From JBBECE01 sp040881985 (GTDB taxonomy: Bacteria; Pseudomonadota; Alphaproteobacteria; Rhizobiales; Devosiaceae): a stretch of DNA of 64,000 bases. The notes under the pieces were generated by a model that did not search any database, was not told where the DNA came from, and worked only from the letters and a program-made list of their open reading frames with translations. The position numbers were made by a program, and so were the translations under genes. This document shows, piece after piece, positions 50,091 through 60,447 of the stretch (position 1 is its first letter; every line of letters begins with the position of its first letter). The DNA lies in contig JBBECE010000027.1 in NCBI GenBank assembly GCA_040881985.1, forward strand, positions 1 through 64,000, read 5' to 3'.

Positions 50091-51571
50091 CGGAGCGGCT
50101 TTCCAACGCAACGCTGGCGCGATTGCCTCAATCGGTGCGCGCGCCCGGCTACGACCGGGGAGCGGTGAGGCCCGGGATCGTCCATCTCGGCGCCGGTGCG
50201 TTCCACCGCGCCCATCAGGCGGTCTATGTCGACGAACTCCTCGACGCCGATCCCAATTGGGGCATTGCCGGGGCGAGCCTCAAGCATCCCGACACGGCCA
50301 AAGCGCTGAACCCGCAGGACGGGCTCTATACGCTGGTGTCGCGCGGTGCAGGCGGTACGCAAATGCGGGTGATCGGCTCGCTCGTCGAGGTGCTGCGGGC
50401 CGAGGCGCAGCGCGACCGGCTGATGGGATTGCTCACCGCCGAGGACACGCGTATCGTTTCGCTGACCATCACCGAGAAGGGCTATTGCCACGATCCGGCG
50501 ACCGGCGAGCTCAACCTCGATCATCCCGACATCGTCCACGATCTGGCCCACCCCGACCGGCCGGGCTCGGCGCCGGGGCTGATCGTCGCGGCGCTTGCGG
50601 CGCGGCGGGCGCTCGGGCTGCCGGCGTTCACGGTGCTTTCATGCGACAATCTGCCGGCCAATGGCATCATCACAAGGCGCGTCGTGGTCGGGCTTGCCCA
50701 CCGGCTCGAATCGGTCATCGGCAACTGGATCAAGAACGAGACGCGCTTTCCCTCGACGATGGTCGACCGCATGGTGCCGGCAACGACCGATGTCGACCGC
50801 GCCGAAGTGGCCGGCGCGCTCGGGCTCGAGGATGCCTGGCCGGTCGTTGCCGAGCCATTCAGCCAATGGGTGATCGAGGATGATTTCACCGGCGCCCGTC
50901 CGCGCTTCGAGGATGCGGGCGTCCAAATGGTCGAGGACGTGGCGCCGTTCGAGCTGATGAAACTCAGAATGCTCAACGGCAGCCATTCGACGCTCGCGTA
51001 TCTCGGGTGCCTCTGCGGCATTGAGACGATTGCCGAGGCGGTCGCCGATCCGGACCTCGGCGCGCTCGTCCGCCGGATGATGACCGGCGAAGTCATCCCG
51101 ACGCTCGTCGAGCCGGGAATTGACCTGCGCGCCTATTGCGACACGCTGATGATCCGCTTCGCCAATCCGGCGCTTAGGCACCGGACCGGACAGATCGCCA
51201 TGGACGGCTCGCAGAAACTGCCGCAGCGCCTGCTCGGCACCATCCGGGACCGGATCCGGAGCGGCGGCGCTTACGATCGCACGGCGCTCGGCGTCGCTGC
51301 CTTCATGCGCTATGTTACGGGCGTGGACGAGAAGGGCAAGAAGATCGAGGTGCGCGATCCCTTAGCGGCGCGTCTTGCCGGCATCTATTCCGAGACGGGC
51401 AAGAGGCCCGCGGCGCTGGCGGCCCGCTATCTCGGGGTCGCCGAAATATTCGGCACCGACCTGGCCGGCGACCAAGCATTCGTCACATGCGTCGGCGATC
51501 ATCTGAAATCGCTGTTCCAGAAGGGCGCGCGGGAAACCGTCCGGCGCCTGCTCGCGAAATCCGCCGGCTAG
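50087..51571 (+). CDS. uxuB: Mannitol dehydrogenase-family hexuronate reductase (UxuB-like)
   Basis: The GTG at 50087 gives 494 residues. The NAD-binding start is GIVHLGAGAFHRAHQAVYVD. The family motif VLSCDNLPANG and a helical domain with ELMKLRMLNGSHSTLAYLG, carrying the catalytic lysine, follow. These define the long-chain mannitol dehydrogenase family that includes fructuronate reductase and tagaturonate reductase. Translation is coupled to uxaC. The window has altronate dehydratase but no mannonate dehydratase, so true specificity may be for tagaturonate; the symbol follows resemblance to UxuB. Confidence 0.85.
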   Translation: MTERLSNATLARLPQSVRAPGYDRGAVRPGIVHLGAGAFHRAHQAVYVDELLDADPNWGIAGASLKHPDTAKALNPQDGLYTLVSRGAGGTQMRVIGSLVEVLRAEAQRDRLMGLLTAEDTRIVSLTITEKGYCHDPATGELNLDHPDIVHDLAHPDRPGSAPGLIVAALAARRALGLPAFTVLSCDNLPANGIITRRVVVGLAHRLESVIGNWIKNETRFPSTMVDRMVPATTDVDRAEVAGALGLEDAWPVVAEPFSQWVIEDDFTGARPRFEDAGVQMVEDVAPFELMKLRMLNGSHSTLAYLGCLCGIETIAEAVADPDLGALVRRMMTGEVIPTLVEPGIDLRAYCDTLMIRFANPALRHRTGQIAMDGSQKLPQRLLGTIRDRIRSGGAYDRTALGVAAFMRYVTGVDEKGKKIEVRDPLAARLAGIYSETGKRPAALAARYLGVAEIFGTDLAGDQAFVTCVGDHLKSLFQKGARETVRRLLAKSAG

Positions 51572-51591
51572 ATCATCGAGGAGACAAGGCA

Positions 51592-52233
51592 ATGAAGATT
51601 GGCGTCCTGGGAACCGGCGTGGTGGGCGAGGCGATCGCGACCAAACTTATCGAGCTCGGTCACGATGTGATGATGGGTTCGCGCACCAAGACCAATGAGA
51701 AGGCGATGGCCTGGGCGGAAAAGCATGGCGGCAAGGCGGGCGACTATACCGCCGCTGCCGCCCATGGAGAGATTCTCCTCAACTGCACCAAGGGCGACGG
51801 CTCGCTCGCCGCGCTCAAGCAGGCGGGCGCCATGAGGCTCAAGGGCAAGGTGCTGATCGACATCGCCAACGCGCTGAGCTTCATCGACGGACAATTGTCG
51901 CTCTCGGTCGTCAACACCGATTCCCTCGCCGAGACAATCCAGCGGACCTATCCGGCGGTGAAAGTCGTCAAAGCGCTCAACACCATGAACTGCGCGGTGA
52001 TGGTCGACCCGGCCCGGGTGCCGGGCATGCACACCGTGTTCCTGTGCGGCAACGATCGGGACGCCAGACTGGACGTCGCCGAATTGCTGAAGAGCTTCGG
52101 CTGGCAGGACATCATCGACCTTGGCGATCTCACCGCTGCGCGCGGCATGGAGATGGTGTTGCCGATCTGGCTCAAACTGACGCGGGCGGTGGGCACCACC
52201 GATTTCAATTTCGCTATCAACCGGAAAGCCTAG
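51592..52233 (+). CDS. Small NAD(P)-binding oxidoreductase, F420-reductase-like family
   Basis: The ATG at 51592 follows GAGGAGACAAGG and gives 213 residues. It begins with the dinucleotide-binding motif MKIGVLGTGVVGEAIATKLI. The middle has VLIDIANALSFIDGQLSLSV and VKVVKALNTMNCAVMVDPAR, typical of the NADP-dependent F420 oxidoreductase-like group that also occurs in bacteria without F420. It lies 20 bp after the reductase gene and overlaps the opposing nagA end by 4 bp. Substrate unknown; a sugar-acid or redox role is only suggested by context. Confidence 0.7.
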   Translation: MKIGVLGTGVVGEAIATKLIELGHDVMMGSRTKTNEKAMAWAEKHGGKAGDYTAAAAHGEILLNCTKGDGSLAALKQAGAMRLKGKVLIDIANALSFIDGQLSLSVVNTDSLAETIQRTYPAVKVVKALNTMNCAVMVDPARVPGMHTVFLCGNDRDARLDVAELLKSFGWQDIIDLGDLTAARGMEMVLPIWLKLTRAVGTTDFNFAINRKA

Positions 52234-53381
52234 CGCCGGACCCCGCCCGACCAGACGGCCTCGACCGTCAGGTCGTCGCCAAGGCGCAGGAGGTCGGCGC
52301 GGGCGCCCGGCACGAGGGTGCCGACGCGGCCTGTGCATAGGGCCACTTCGGCGGGATAGGCCGTTGCCATTCGAAGGGCCTCGCCGGTCTCGATCCCGAC
52401 ATGGTCGTGGATGAACCGGGCCGCGCCGGCCATATCGAGATGCGCCCCGACAAGCGTGCCATCGGCGAATCTGAGGCGGCCATCCTCAAGGCGCGCCTTG
52501 CGGCCGGCGAGATTGAATTCGGTTTTGTCCGAGGCGACCGTCGGCATGGCGTCGGACACGAGGAACAGCTTTCCCGGCCCGCGCTTCGCCCGGATCGCAA
52601 TGGCGAGCGCGGCGGGGGAAACGTGGACGCCGTCGGCGATCAGCGAGGCGCTGAGCTGGCCGATCTCCAGCGCCGCGCCGATCAGGCCCGGGGCGCGATG
52701 CAGAAACGGGTTCATCGCATTGAAGAGGTGGGTGACCGAACGCGCCCCGGCCTCGGTTGCCCGCCGGACCGCCTCGAAGGTGGCCTCCGAATGGCCGAGG
52801 CTGACGACGATTCCCGCTTTTGCCAACGCCGCGATTTGATCGAGGGTGATGGCCTCGGGCGCGACCGTCACCATCAGCACGTCGAGTCTTGCTTTGGCCG
52901 CCAGCAGACGCCTGAGATCCGCGTCGCCCATCGGCCGGATGCGGGAAGGGTCGTGCGCGCCGGGCCGTGTCGGCCCGAGGTGCGGGCCTTCGAGATGCAG
53001 GCCGAGAAGGCCCGGCACCCGAGCCTCTTGCGCCTCGACGGCCGCCGCGATGGCGGCGTCGATCTTGTCGCCGGTGTCGGAAATCAGCGTCACCAGCATC
53101 GAGGTCGTGCCGCGCTTGAGATGCGCCGCCGAGATAGCTTTGATTGCGTCGATGCCCGGCGCATCGTTGAACAAAACCCCGCCGCCGCCATTGATCTGCA
53201 GATCGACAAAGCCCGGCGCGAGCAATCCTTTGGCTAGCCGCTCGATCCGCAGGCCCGGATGGAGGTCGGTTTGCGGGGTGACCCCGGCCACGAGATCGCC
53301 GTCGACGATCACGGCGGCCCGTTCATGCCAGAGCGTCCCGTCGAAGACGCGCGGCGCGGCGATAGCGAAAGTCTCGGTCAT
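52230..53381 (-). CDS. nagA: N-acetylglucosamine-6-phosphate deacetylase
   Basis: The 383-residue enzyme has the amidohydrolase layout of NagA: GFVDLQINGGGGVLFNDAPG, HLEGPHLGPTRPGAHDPSRI with metal-binding Glu, SLGHSEATFEAVRRATEAG, VTHLFNAMNPFLHRAPG, and the catalytic-Asp segment VSDAMPTVASDK. It removes the acetyl group from GlcNAc-6-P in amino sugar recycling. No nagB or transporter is adjacent. Its end overlaps the opposing gene by 4 bp. Confidence 0.93.
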   Translation of the reverse strand: MTETFAIAAPRVFDGTLWHERAAVIVDGDLVAGVTPQTDLHPGLRIERLAKGLLAPGFVDLQINGGGGVLFNDAPGIDAIKAISAAHLKRGTTSMLVTLISDTGDKIDAAIAAAVEAQEARVPGLLGLHLEGPHLGPTRPGAHDPSRIRPMGDADLRRLLAAKARLDVLMVTVAPEAITLDQIAALAKAGIVVSLGHSEATFEAVRRATEAGARSVTHLFNAMNPFLHRAPGLIGAALEIGQLSASLIADGVHVSPAALAIAIRAKRGPGKLFLVSDAMPTVASDKTEFNLAGRKARLEDGRLRFADGTLVGAHLDMAGAARFIHDHVGIETGEALRMATAYPAEVALCTGRVGTLVPGARADLLRLGDDLTVEAVWSGGVRR

Positions 53382-53466
53382 GGGGCGTAACTATCGGCGG
53401 GGCGCCAAAAGCCGTCAATCGCCGCCGCCCTTGCCTTGGCGGGCCTCACCATGCGAGGACGCGGCC

Positions 53467-54489
<1,023 letters not shown>

Positions 54490-55147
54490 GAGTCGAGCGT
54501 CTCGAGGAACGTCATACCGAGAAGCGAGGCGTCGAGCGCGCCGGGCGCGGCGATGAAGCTGGTGATGCCGGTCCGCACGATGCCGCCGACGGCGATTTCA
54601 TCGAGCCGCACGATTGCTGCCCTGCCGGTGCCGTTGGCAGTCTGCACCGGCACCGTGTAACGCAAATTCTCGACATCGATTCCGGCGCGCCTGGCGTCCT
54701 CGGCGGTCAGCACCACCGCGTTCGCCCCGGTATCGAAGATGAAGCGCACCGCGGCGCCGTTGACCGTGCCGTCCACATGGAAGGAGCCGCCGAACGACCG
54801 GCTGATCGTCACGCTGTGCCCGCCATCGGTGACTTGGACCGAGCCGGGGGCGAGCTCGCCGAGCAGCCGCCCCCCGAGGTGCTGGATCTCGAAACGGAAC
54901 GTGTAAGCGCCGATGGCGACTGCGAACAGCGCCGCCCACAAGACGATGCCGGTGAGGATTTGTCCGCCGCGCACCCGCCGCCCCAACGTGCCCGCGGCGA
55001 TCACCACGAGCACCAAGACCAGAAAGACCAGCTGGCCGAACTGCTCCTGGTCGAGCCCGATCAGCACCCCGGCGTCGGAGGCGATGAGCAGCGCGAACAG
55101 CACTGCGATCAGGATCGCGAGGCCGATGAACAGCATGGCGGGTCCCT

Positions 55148-55939
55148 CTATCGGACCCACACCATAAAGAAACTCAACGCGGCGATTTCAAGGATGAGCT
55201 GGCCGGCCCCGATCAAATCGCCGGTGTGCCCGCCGACGAGATGATGGCAGAGCGCCCGCCAGCCAAGGATCGCCAGCGCCATCCCGAAGAGGAGAATAAT
55301 TGCGCCTTCGGGCCCGACGACCGGGGTCGCCAAAACCCCGGCGATCACCGCGGCGAGGCCGGCGCCAAACGCGAATCCCCTGATGGTGACCGAACCGGCC
55401 GCCGCCGAGGCCCCGTCGCTGCGCGCCGCCGGCATGGTCGCGGGCAGCCACAGCGCAAACGAGCGCGCCGCGATCCCGATCCCGAGCCAGGCCAGCGCCC
55501 CGGTGACCGGATTGGCAAAGACCAGCGTTGCCAGCGCCGAGGCGCGCAGCAAAAAGCTCAGCACCAGCCCCGAGACGCCGTAGGTGCCGTGGCGTGGGTC
55601 CTTGAGGATTTCGAGCCGCCGCTCCCGGCTCGCCCCGCCGAAGAGCCCGTCCATCGCGTCGGCGAACCCGTCCTCTGCCATGGCGCCGGTGACGATCACC
55701 CAGACCGCCAGCGCCACGACGGCGGCGAAAAGCGGTGGCGTGCCGAGTAAGGTTAGCGCCGCCAGCGTCAGCGCCGGCAGGGCGCCGATGGCGAGGCCGG
55801 CGACCGGCAACAGCGGGGCCATCCGCCCGAGGTCGGGCCGCCGGGCGCCCTTGCCGGCGGGCAGACGCGAGAAGAACCGTATTGCGGCGAGGATCGGTCC
55901 GGCCCAACCTGTCTCCGGAGGCGGTGTATCGTCGTTCAA
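55148..55939 (-). CDS. cobS: Adenosylcobinamide-GDP ribazoletransferase (cobalamin synthase)
   Basis: The TTG at 55939, with GAGGG upstream, gives 263 residues with several membrane helices. The conserved metal-binding motif EDGFADAMDGLFGG is followed by LKDPRHGTYGVSGLVLSFLL. It joins alpha-ribazole to adenosylcobinamide-GDP in the last step of the cobalamin nucleotide loop. It diverges from cobT across 82 bp. I saw no cobalamin riboswitch there. An in-frame ATG upstream (56251) lies inside cobT and is rejected. Confidence 0.9.
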   Translation of the reverse strand: MNDDTPPPETGWAGPILAAIRFFSRLPAGKGARRPDLGRMAPLLPVAGLAIGALPALTLAALTLLGTPPLFAAVVALAVWVIVTGAMAEDGFADAMDGLFGGASRERRLEILKDPRHGTYGVSGLVLSFLLRASALATLVFANPVTGALAWLGIGIAARSFALWLPATMPAARSDGASAAAGSVTIRGFAFGAGLAAVIAGVLATPVVGPEGAIILLFGMALAILGWRALCHHLVGGHTGDLIGAGQLILEIAALSFFMVWVR

Positions 55940-56021
55940 GCCGCCCTCGCTGGCGCGTTTGCGATTCGCCCCGGACTGGGGCAGAACAGCCGGTCTTGTA
56001 GCGAGCCCGGCTCGACCCGTC

Positions 56022-57050
56022 ATGTCCCATTCGACCGCGCCAAACCCCTTTGCCGACGTCGAGGCCCTGCTGAGGGACATGCCGGCGGGGAGCCAGGCTT
56101 CGGTCGAGGCGGTCCGCGCCCGCGACGCCGGGCTCACCAAACCGGCGGGCTCGCTCGGCAAGCTCGAGGAATTGGTGCGGTTCCTTGCCCGCTGGCAGGA
56201 AAAGGGCGCTCCGACGCTCAACAATCCAATGGTCGCGATTTTCGCCGGCAATCACGGCGTCGTCCGGCAGGGGGTCTCGGCCTATCCGGCCGAGGTCACC
56301 GCCCAGATGGTCGCCAATTTCACCCGTGGCGGGGCGGCGATCTCGCAGCTTTGCGCCCTCCACGGGCTCAATCTGAGAGTATTCGAACTCGCCCTCGATC
56401 TGCCGACCGGGGATATCACCCAAGCGGCCGCGATGGACGACAAGACCTGCGCCGCGACTATCGCCTATGGGATGGAGGCGGTGGCGGGGCGGCCGGATCT
56501 GCTCTGCGTGGGCGAGATGGGAATCGGCAACACCACCGTCGCCGCCGCCGTTTGCGCCGCGCTTTTCGGCGGGACGGGAGCCGACTGGGTTGGCCGCGGC
56601 ACCGGGGTCGACAATGCGGGGCTACGCCGCAAGGCCGATGCGGTCGACAAGGCGCTGGCGCTGCATCGCGAAGCGCTGGCCTCGCCGTTCCATGTCCTCG
56701 CCCGCCTCGGCGGGCGCGAACTCGCCGCCATGGCCGGGGCGATCGTCGCCGCCCGGCACAATCGCTGTCCGGTGATCGTTGACGGGTTCGTCGCAACCGC
56801 CGCCGCCGCCGTGCTGCACGCCGTCAATCCGGAGGCCCTCGACCATTGCCTTTTCGGCCACCGCTCGGCCGAGGCCGCCCATGGCAAGGCGCTCGCGGCG
56901 ATGGGCAAGACCCCGCTGCTCGATCTCGACATGCGACTCGGGGAGGGGACGGGCGCGGCGCTGGCGGCGGTTATGGTCAAAACCGCGCTGCACATGCACA
57001 CCAACATGGCGACGTTCGCCGAGGCGGCCGTGTCCGGAAAGGCGATTTAG
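56022..57050 (+). CDS. cobT: Nicotinate-nucleotide:dimethylbenzimidazole phosphoribosyltransferase
   Basis: The ATG at 56022 gives 342 residues. The family is clear from TKPAGSLGKLEELVRFLARW, VAIFAGNHGVVRQGVSAYP, VGEMGIGNTTVAAAVCAALF, FVATAAAAVLHAVNPEALDH and LDLDMRLGEGTGAALA with catalytic Glu. It makes alpha-ribazole phosphate, the lower-ligand precursor used by CobS. It is named CobU in the Pseudomonas denitrificans scheme. The stop overlaps the opposing kinase stop by 4 bp. Confidence 0.92.
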   Translation: MSHSTAPNPFADVEALLRDMPAGSQASVEAVRARDAGLTKPAGSLGKLEELVRFLARWQEKGAPTLNNPMVAIFAGNHGVVRQGVSAYPAEVTAQMVANFTRGGAAISQLCALHGLNLRVFELALDLPTGDITQAAAMDDKTCAATIAYGMEAVAGRPDLLCVGEMGIGNTTVAAAVCAALFGGTGADWVGRGTGVDNAGLRRKADAVDKALALHREALASPFHVLARLGGRELAAMAGAIVAARHNRCPVIVDGFVATAAAAVLHAVNPEALDHCLFGHRSAEAAHGKALAAMGKTPLLDLDMRLGEGTGAALAAVMVKTALHMHTNMATFAEAAVSGKAI

Positions 57051-58576
57051 CTCGCGGTCGGGTAGATTTCGAGTTTATTCTTCGGCTCGACCACCGGCTT
57101 CAGCGCATCCATGACGCGAGCCCGCGGGAAGGTGGCGATCGCCTCGGTGCCGAAGCGCGGCTTCGAGAAAAGATCGAACCGGCCCTGATGCAGCTCCATG
57201 ATCTTCTGGACGATCGGCAGCCCGAGGCCGGCGCCCTGTTCGGCGGTCTTTTGCGCCAGCGAGCCCTGGCCGAACGAGGAGAGCACGGTTTCGATCTCGT
57301 CCTCGGGAATGCCAGGCCCGTTGTCCCTGACCGAGATCATCTGCCCGCCGTCGGCGCAGCGCTGCACCGCGAACAGCACCTTGCCCGATTGCGGGGTGAA
57401 CTTGATGGCGTTGGTCAAGAGGTTCAACGCCACCTGGCGGATGGCGCGCTCGTCGCCCCAGATTTTCGGTATCGACATGTCGAAATCGGTGATCAAGTCG
57501 ATCGATTTCGCCTTCGCCCTGATCCCGAGCATCCGCCGGCAATCGTCGGCGATATCGACGAGGCTGACCGCCTCCTCGTGCAATTCGTACTTGCCCGCCT
57601 CGATGCGCGAGAGATCGAGGAGTTCGTTGATGAGATTGAGGAGGTGCTCGCCCGACGAGTGAATGTCGTTGGCGTAGTCCTTGTATTGCGCATTGGAGTG
57701 CGGGCCGAGCAGCTCCGAGCGCATCACTTCCGAAAAACCGATGATGGCATTGAGGGGCGTTCTGAGCTCGTGGCTCATGGTGGCGAGGAACCGCGACTTG
57801 GCAATGTTCGCCTGTTCGGCCTGCCGGCGCGCCTCGTCGGACATGGATTTCGCCTCGCCGAGCTCGAAGATCAGCGAGTCCTTTTCCGCCCGGTGTTCGA
57901 GGCCCTTGATCTCCTCGTGATGCAACTTGCGGGCGAGGAAATAGAAGAAGACTTGCGCCCCGAGCGCCAGCGCCGCCAGCGCCCAGTTGAGCCAGCCGCC
58001 GAAGACGACGAGGTTGAGGCTGACCGTGAAGGTCGCGGGCAGCGTCGAGAACAGCGTTGCCGCCGGCAGCGTCCGGGTCGAGATGGCGTTCGCCGCCATG
58101 CCGACGAGCAGCATCGCGAAAAGGATCACCAGCACGTCGGGGCTGCCGCTGGTCAGCGTCAGCAGCGCCATCACCGACCAGGCAACCCCATAGCCGGTTT
58201 CGGCGGCGATAAAGGTAGTGGTCCAGCGCTGGGCGTCGAACTTGTTGGGGTCGGCGGTGCGGAACTCCCGGCAGACGAGGATCACCCCGAAATGCGCGAA
58301 TATCACGATCGCCGCCCAGATCAGCGCCGCCACCTGCGGGACGAACAGTGAGACCGCCAGCGTCAGGATCGCAATCAGTACCGGGGTTGCGATCAGGCCC
58401 GAAAGCCGCGCGTTCACGTATTGGCTGAGCAGCGCGTAGTCGTAGGAGGCGCGGGTGCCGGTCGAGGAGGTGAGCCGCTGGCGGGCGTCGAGAACGGTGC
58501 GCTGGGTGTGGCGGCCGCGGTCGCGCGGTTGCCACGCGACATCCCGGTCGAGCGTTTTTGAGAACGCAAGCGGCAT
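57047..58576 (-). CDS. Membrane sensor histidine kinase, PleC/DivJ-like
   Basis: The 509-residue protein has an N-terminal cytosolic segment of about 55 residues. About five membrane helices then span 60-220 without a clear periplasmic domain. A short coiled linker (SMSDEARRQAEQANIAK) leads to the kinase core SRFLATMSHELRTPLNAIIG, LLNLINELLDLSRIEAGKYE, NLLTNAIKFTPQSGK and GAGLGLPIVQKIMELHQG. The core closely resembles the PleC/DivJ/PdhS group that controls the DivK-CtrA cell cycle circuit. A near-consensus CtrA box lies 75 bp upstream. The exact ortholog is not assigned. Confidence 0.78.
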   Translation of the reverse strand: MPLAFSKTLDRDVAWQPRDRGRHTQRTVLDARQRLTSSTGTRASYDYALLSQYVNARLSGLIATPVLIAILTLAVSLFVPQVAALIWAAIVIFAHFGVILVCREFRTADPNKFDAQRWTTTFIAAETGYGVAWSVMALLTLTSGSPDVLVILFAMLLVGMAANAISTRTLPAATLFSTLPATFTVSLNLVVFGGWLNWALAALALGAQVFFYFLARKLHHEEIKGLEHRAEKDSLIFELGEAKSMSDEARRQAEQANIAKSRFLATMSHELRTPLNAIIGFSEVMRSELLGPHSNAQYKDYANDIHSSGEHLLNLINELLDLSRIEAGKYELHEEAVSLVDIADDCRRMLGIRAKAKSIDLITDFDMSIPKIWGDERAIRQVALNLLTNAIKFTPQSGKVLFAVQRCADGGQMISVRDNGPGIPEDEIETVLSSFGQGSLAQKTAEQGAGLGLPIVQKIMELHQGRFDLFSKPRFGTEAIATFPRARVMDALKPVVEPKNKLEIYPTAS

Positions 58577-58896
58577 TCAGCTACTCGATACTGACCACTG
58601 ATGCCTTGCAGCACCACGCAGGAACTCGGCCGACCCTAGCAAGCGGACGGTTAATTCCCCGCTAAGGAAAGGCGCCGGACTGGGCCAACGCCCGGGGTTT
58701 TCGGGCTTTTCGGCCGCTCCGACCGCGCGCTCGTGCCGATCGCGAAGGACGCTTTGCCGGCGATCGCCGACCGCCGGCTCGTCGCGGCCGCCCCTTGCAT
58801 CGAAAGGGGGTTGATCGGGGGGGCCATTCGGATAATTTTCCAATTTCGCGCCGGAATCGACGCGCGATTGAAATTCCTTTGCGCCAAGGAGTCCAA
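58577..58896. other. Gene-free divergent region between the kinase and Lrp-family genes
   Basis: These 320 bp hold the CtrA-like box (58651-58665) and a terminator-like hairpin, GCCCG at 58690-58694 pairing with CGGGC at 58702-58706, followed by TTTT. A -10-like GATAAT lies at 58831-58836 upstream of the Lrp-family gene, with no well-spaced -35. Frames on both strands have no family features and are not called. Confidence 0.5.
58651..58665 (-). promoter_or_regulatory. Near-consensus CtrA binding box upstream of the PleC/DivJ-like kinase
   Basis: Read toward the kinase gene, the minus strand has TTAG-N7-TTAAC. This matches the CtrA consensus TTAA-N7-TTAAC at all but one position. It lies 75-89 bp before the kinase start codon, a usual distance for a CtrA-controlled promoter in this order. 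The match is seen directly; binding is inferred. Confidence 0.45.
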
Positions 58897-59376
58897 ATGA
58901 CCCTCGACCGGATCGACCGCAAGATCCTCGCCCTGTTGCAGAAGGATGCCACCACTCCGGTCGCCGAGATCGGGCGCAAGGTGGGTCTGTCGACGACCCC
59001 CTGCTGGCGGCGCGTCCAGAAGATGGAGGAGGAGGGAATCATCCGGCGGCGGGTGGCGGTGCTCGATCCGCGGAAGGTCAATGCCGGGGTCACGGTGTTC
59101 GTCTCGGTCAGAACCTCCGAGCATAACGATGCCTGGCTGAAGCGGTTCGCCGCCGCGGTCGAGGAGTTTCCCGAGGTCGTCGAATTCTACCGGATGAGCG
59201 GGGACGTCGACTATCTGTTGCGGGTCGTGGTGCCGGATATCGCGGCTTACGACAAGTTCTATCAGGCGCTTATCGCCAAGATTTCATTGAGCGATGTAAG
59301 TTCAGCTTTTGCCATGGAGCAGATCAAGTACACGACCGCCCTGCCGCTCGACTATATCGATGTCGGCGAGGAATAG
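58897..59376 (+). CDS. Lrp/AsnC-family transcriptional regulator
   Basis: The ATG at 58897, with AAGGAG upstream, gives 159 residues. The N-terminal HTH is LDRIDRKILALLQKDATTPV, EIGRKVGLSTTPCWRRVQKM; the C-terminal ligand-binding RAM domain holds EVVEFYRMSGDVDYLLRVVV. It probably senses an amino acid and forms octamers. Neighbours give no clear target; such regulators usually control themselves and nearby genes. It abuts the end of moaA without overlap. Confidence 0.9.
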   Translation: MTLDRIDRKILALLQKDATTPVAEIGRKVGLSTTPCWRRVQKMEEEGIIRRRVAVLDPRKVNAGVTVFVSVRTSEHNDAWLKRFAAAVEEFPEVVEFYRMSGDVDYLLRVVVPDIAAYDKFYQALIAKISLSDVSSAFAMEQIKYTTALPLDYIDVGEE

Positions 59377-60399
59377 TCAGCCCCCGGTCACCGACATGTG
59401 GCGGAGGACGGCGGGTGCGGTATGACCGCGCCCGATAACAAAATCGTGCCCTTTCGGCTTGATTGCCATCGCCCGGTCGAGCGCCGCGTCGAGCGCTTCG
59501 GGCCCCTCCGCCCGCAAAACGTCGCGCAGGTTGAGCCGGTCGCTCTGGCCGAGGCAGAGATAGAGGTCGCCGGTACAGGTCAGCCGCACGCGGTTGCAGC
59601 CTTCGCAGAAATTGTGGGTCAGCGGCGTGATAAAACCGAGCCGCCCGCCGGTCTCGCGCACCCGCACGTATCGCGCCGGCCCGCCAGTGCGGTGGTCGTC
59701 GGCGTCGAGCGTGAAGCGCCGGACGAGCATCGCCTCGACTTCGTCGAGCGGCAGATACTGGTCCGACCGCTCGATATCGACCTCGCCCATCGGCATGGTC
59801 TCGATCAGGGTCAGTTCCATGCCGCGCCCATGCGCCCAGAGGATCATCGGGACGATCTCGGCCTCGTTCACGCCGCGCAGGGCGACCATATTGAGCTTGA
59901 CCTTGAGGCCGGCTGTGAGGGCCGCGTCGATGCCGCCGAGCACCTGGTCCTGCCGTCCCCAACGGGTGATCTCGGCGAATTTTTGCGGATCGAGCGTGTC
60001 GAGTGACACATTGATGCGCTTGATGCCGGCTCCCGCGAGCTCGCCAGCGAAACGGCCAAGCTGGCTGCCGTTGGTCGTGAGCGTCAGTTCTTTCAGCGCC
60101 CCGGTTGCCAGGTGTCGCGACAGCGAGCGGACGAGCACCATGATGTCGCGCCGCACCAGCGGCTCGCCGCCGGTAAGCCGCAGCTTGGTGACCCCGCGGG
60201 CGACAAACGCCGAAGCGATCTGGTCGAGTTCCTCGAGCGTCAGGACCTCGCGCTTCGGCAAAAAGGTCATCGATTCCGCCATGCAATATTGGCAGCGGAA
60301 GTCGCAGCGGTCGGTGACCGACACCCGCAGATAAGTGATCCGCCGGCCGAACCGGTCGGTGAGTGGGGTGACGGATTGCGTGGCGACCATCATCGGCAA
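59377..60399 (-). CDS. moaA: GTP 3',8-cyclase MoaA (molybdenum cofactor)
   Basis: The 340-residue radical SAM enzyme carries the N-terminal cluster motif CDFRCQYC (Cys32, Cys36, Cys39) and the C-terminal cluster FCEGCNRVRLTCTGDLYLC. It also has LRLTGGEPLVRRD and NVSLDTLDPQKFAEITRWG. It turns GTP into 3',8-cyclo-7,8-dihydro-GTP, the first step of molybdopterin synthesis. The C-terminal residues end in GG, required in MoaA. Start choice among ATGs at 60399, 60393 and 60390 is open. Confidence 0.95.
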   Translation of the reverse strand: MPMMVATQSVTPLTDRFGRRITYLRVSVTDRCDFRCQYCMAESMTFLPKREVLTLEELDQIASAFVARGVTKLRLTGGEPLVRRDIMVLVRSLSRHLATGALKELTLTTNGSQLGRFAGELAGAGIKRINVSLDTLDPQKFAEITRWGRQDQVLGGIDAALTAGLKVKLNMVALRGVNEAEIVPMILWAHGRGMELTLIETMPMGEVDIERSDQYLPLDEVEAMLVRRFTLDADDHRTGGPARYVRVRETGGRLGFITPLTHNFCEGCNRVRLTCTGDLYLCLGQSDRLNLRDVLRAEGPEALDAALDRAMAIKPKGHDFVIGRGHTAPAVLRHMSVTGG

Positions 60400-60447
60400 A
60401 GCATAGGCGCGGCCGTTATCAACCGCAATTCACGCCCGCGAGCGAAC

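Noticed and set aside
55940..56021. Cobalamin riboswitch between cobS and cobT
   Set aside because: The gap is only 82 bp and no B12-box-like sequence was recognised.
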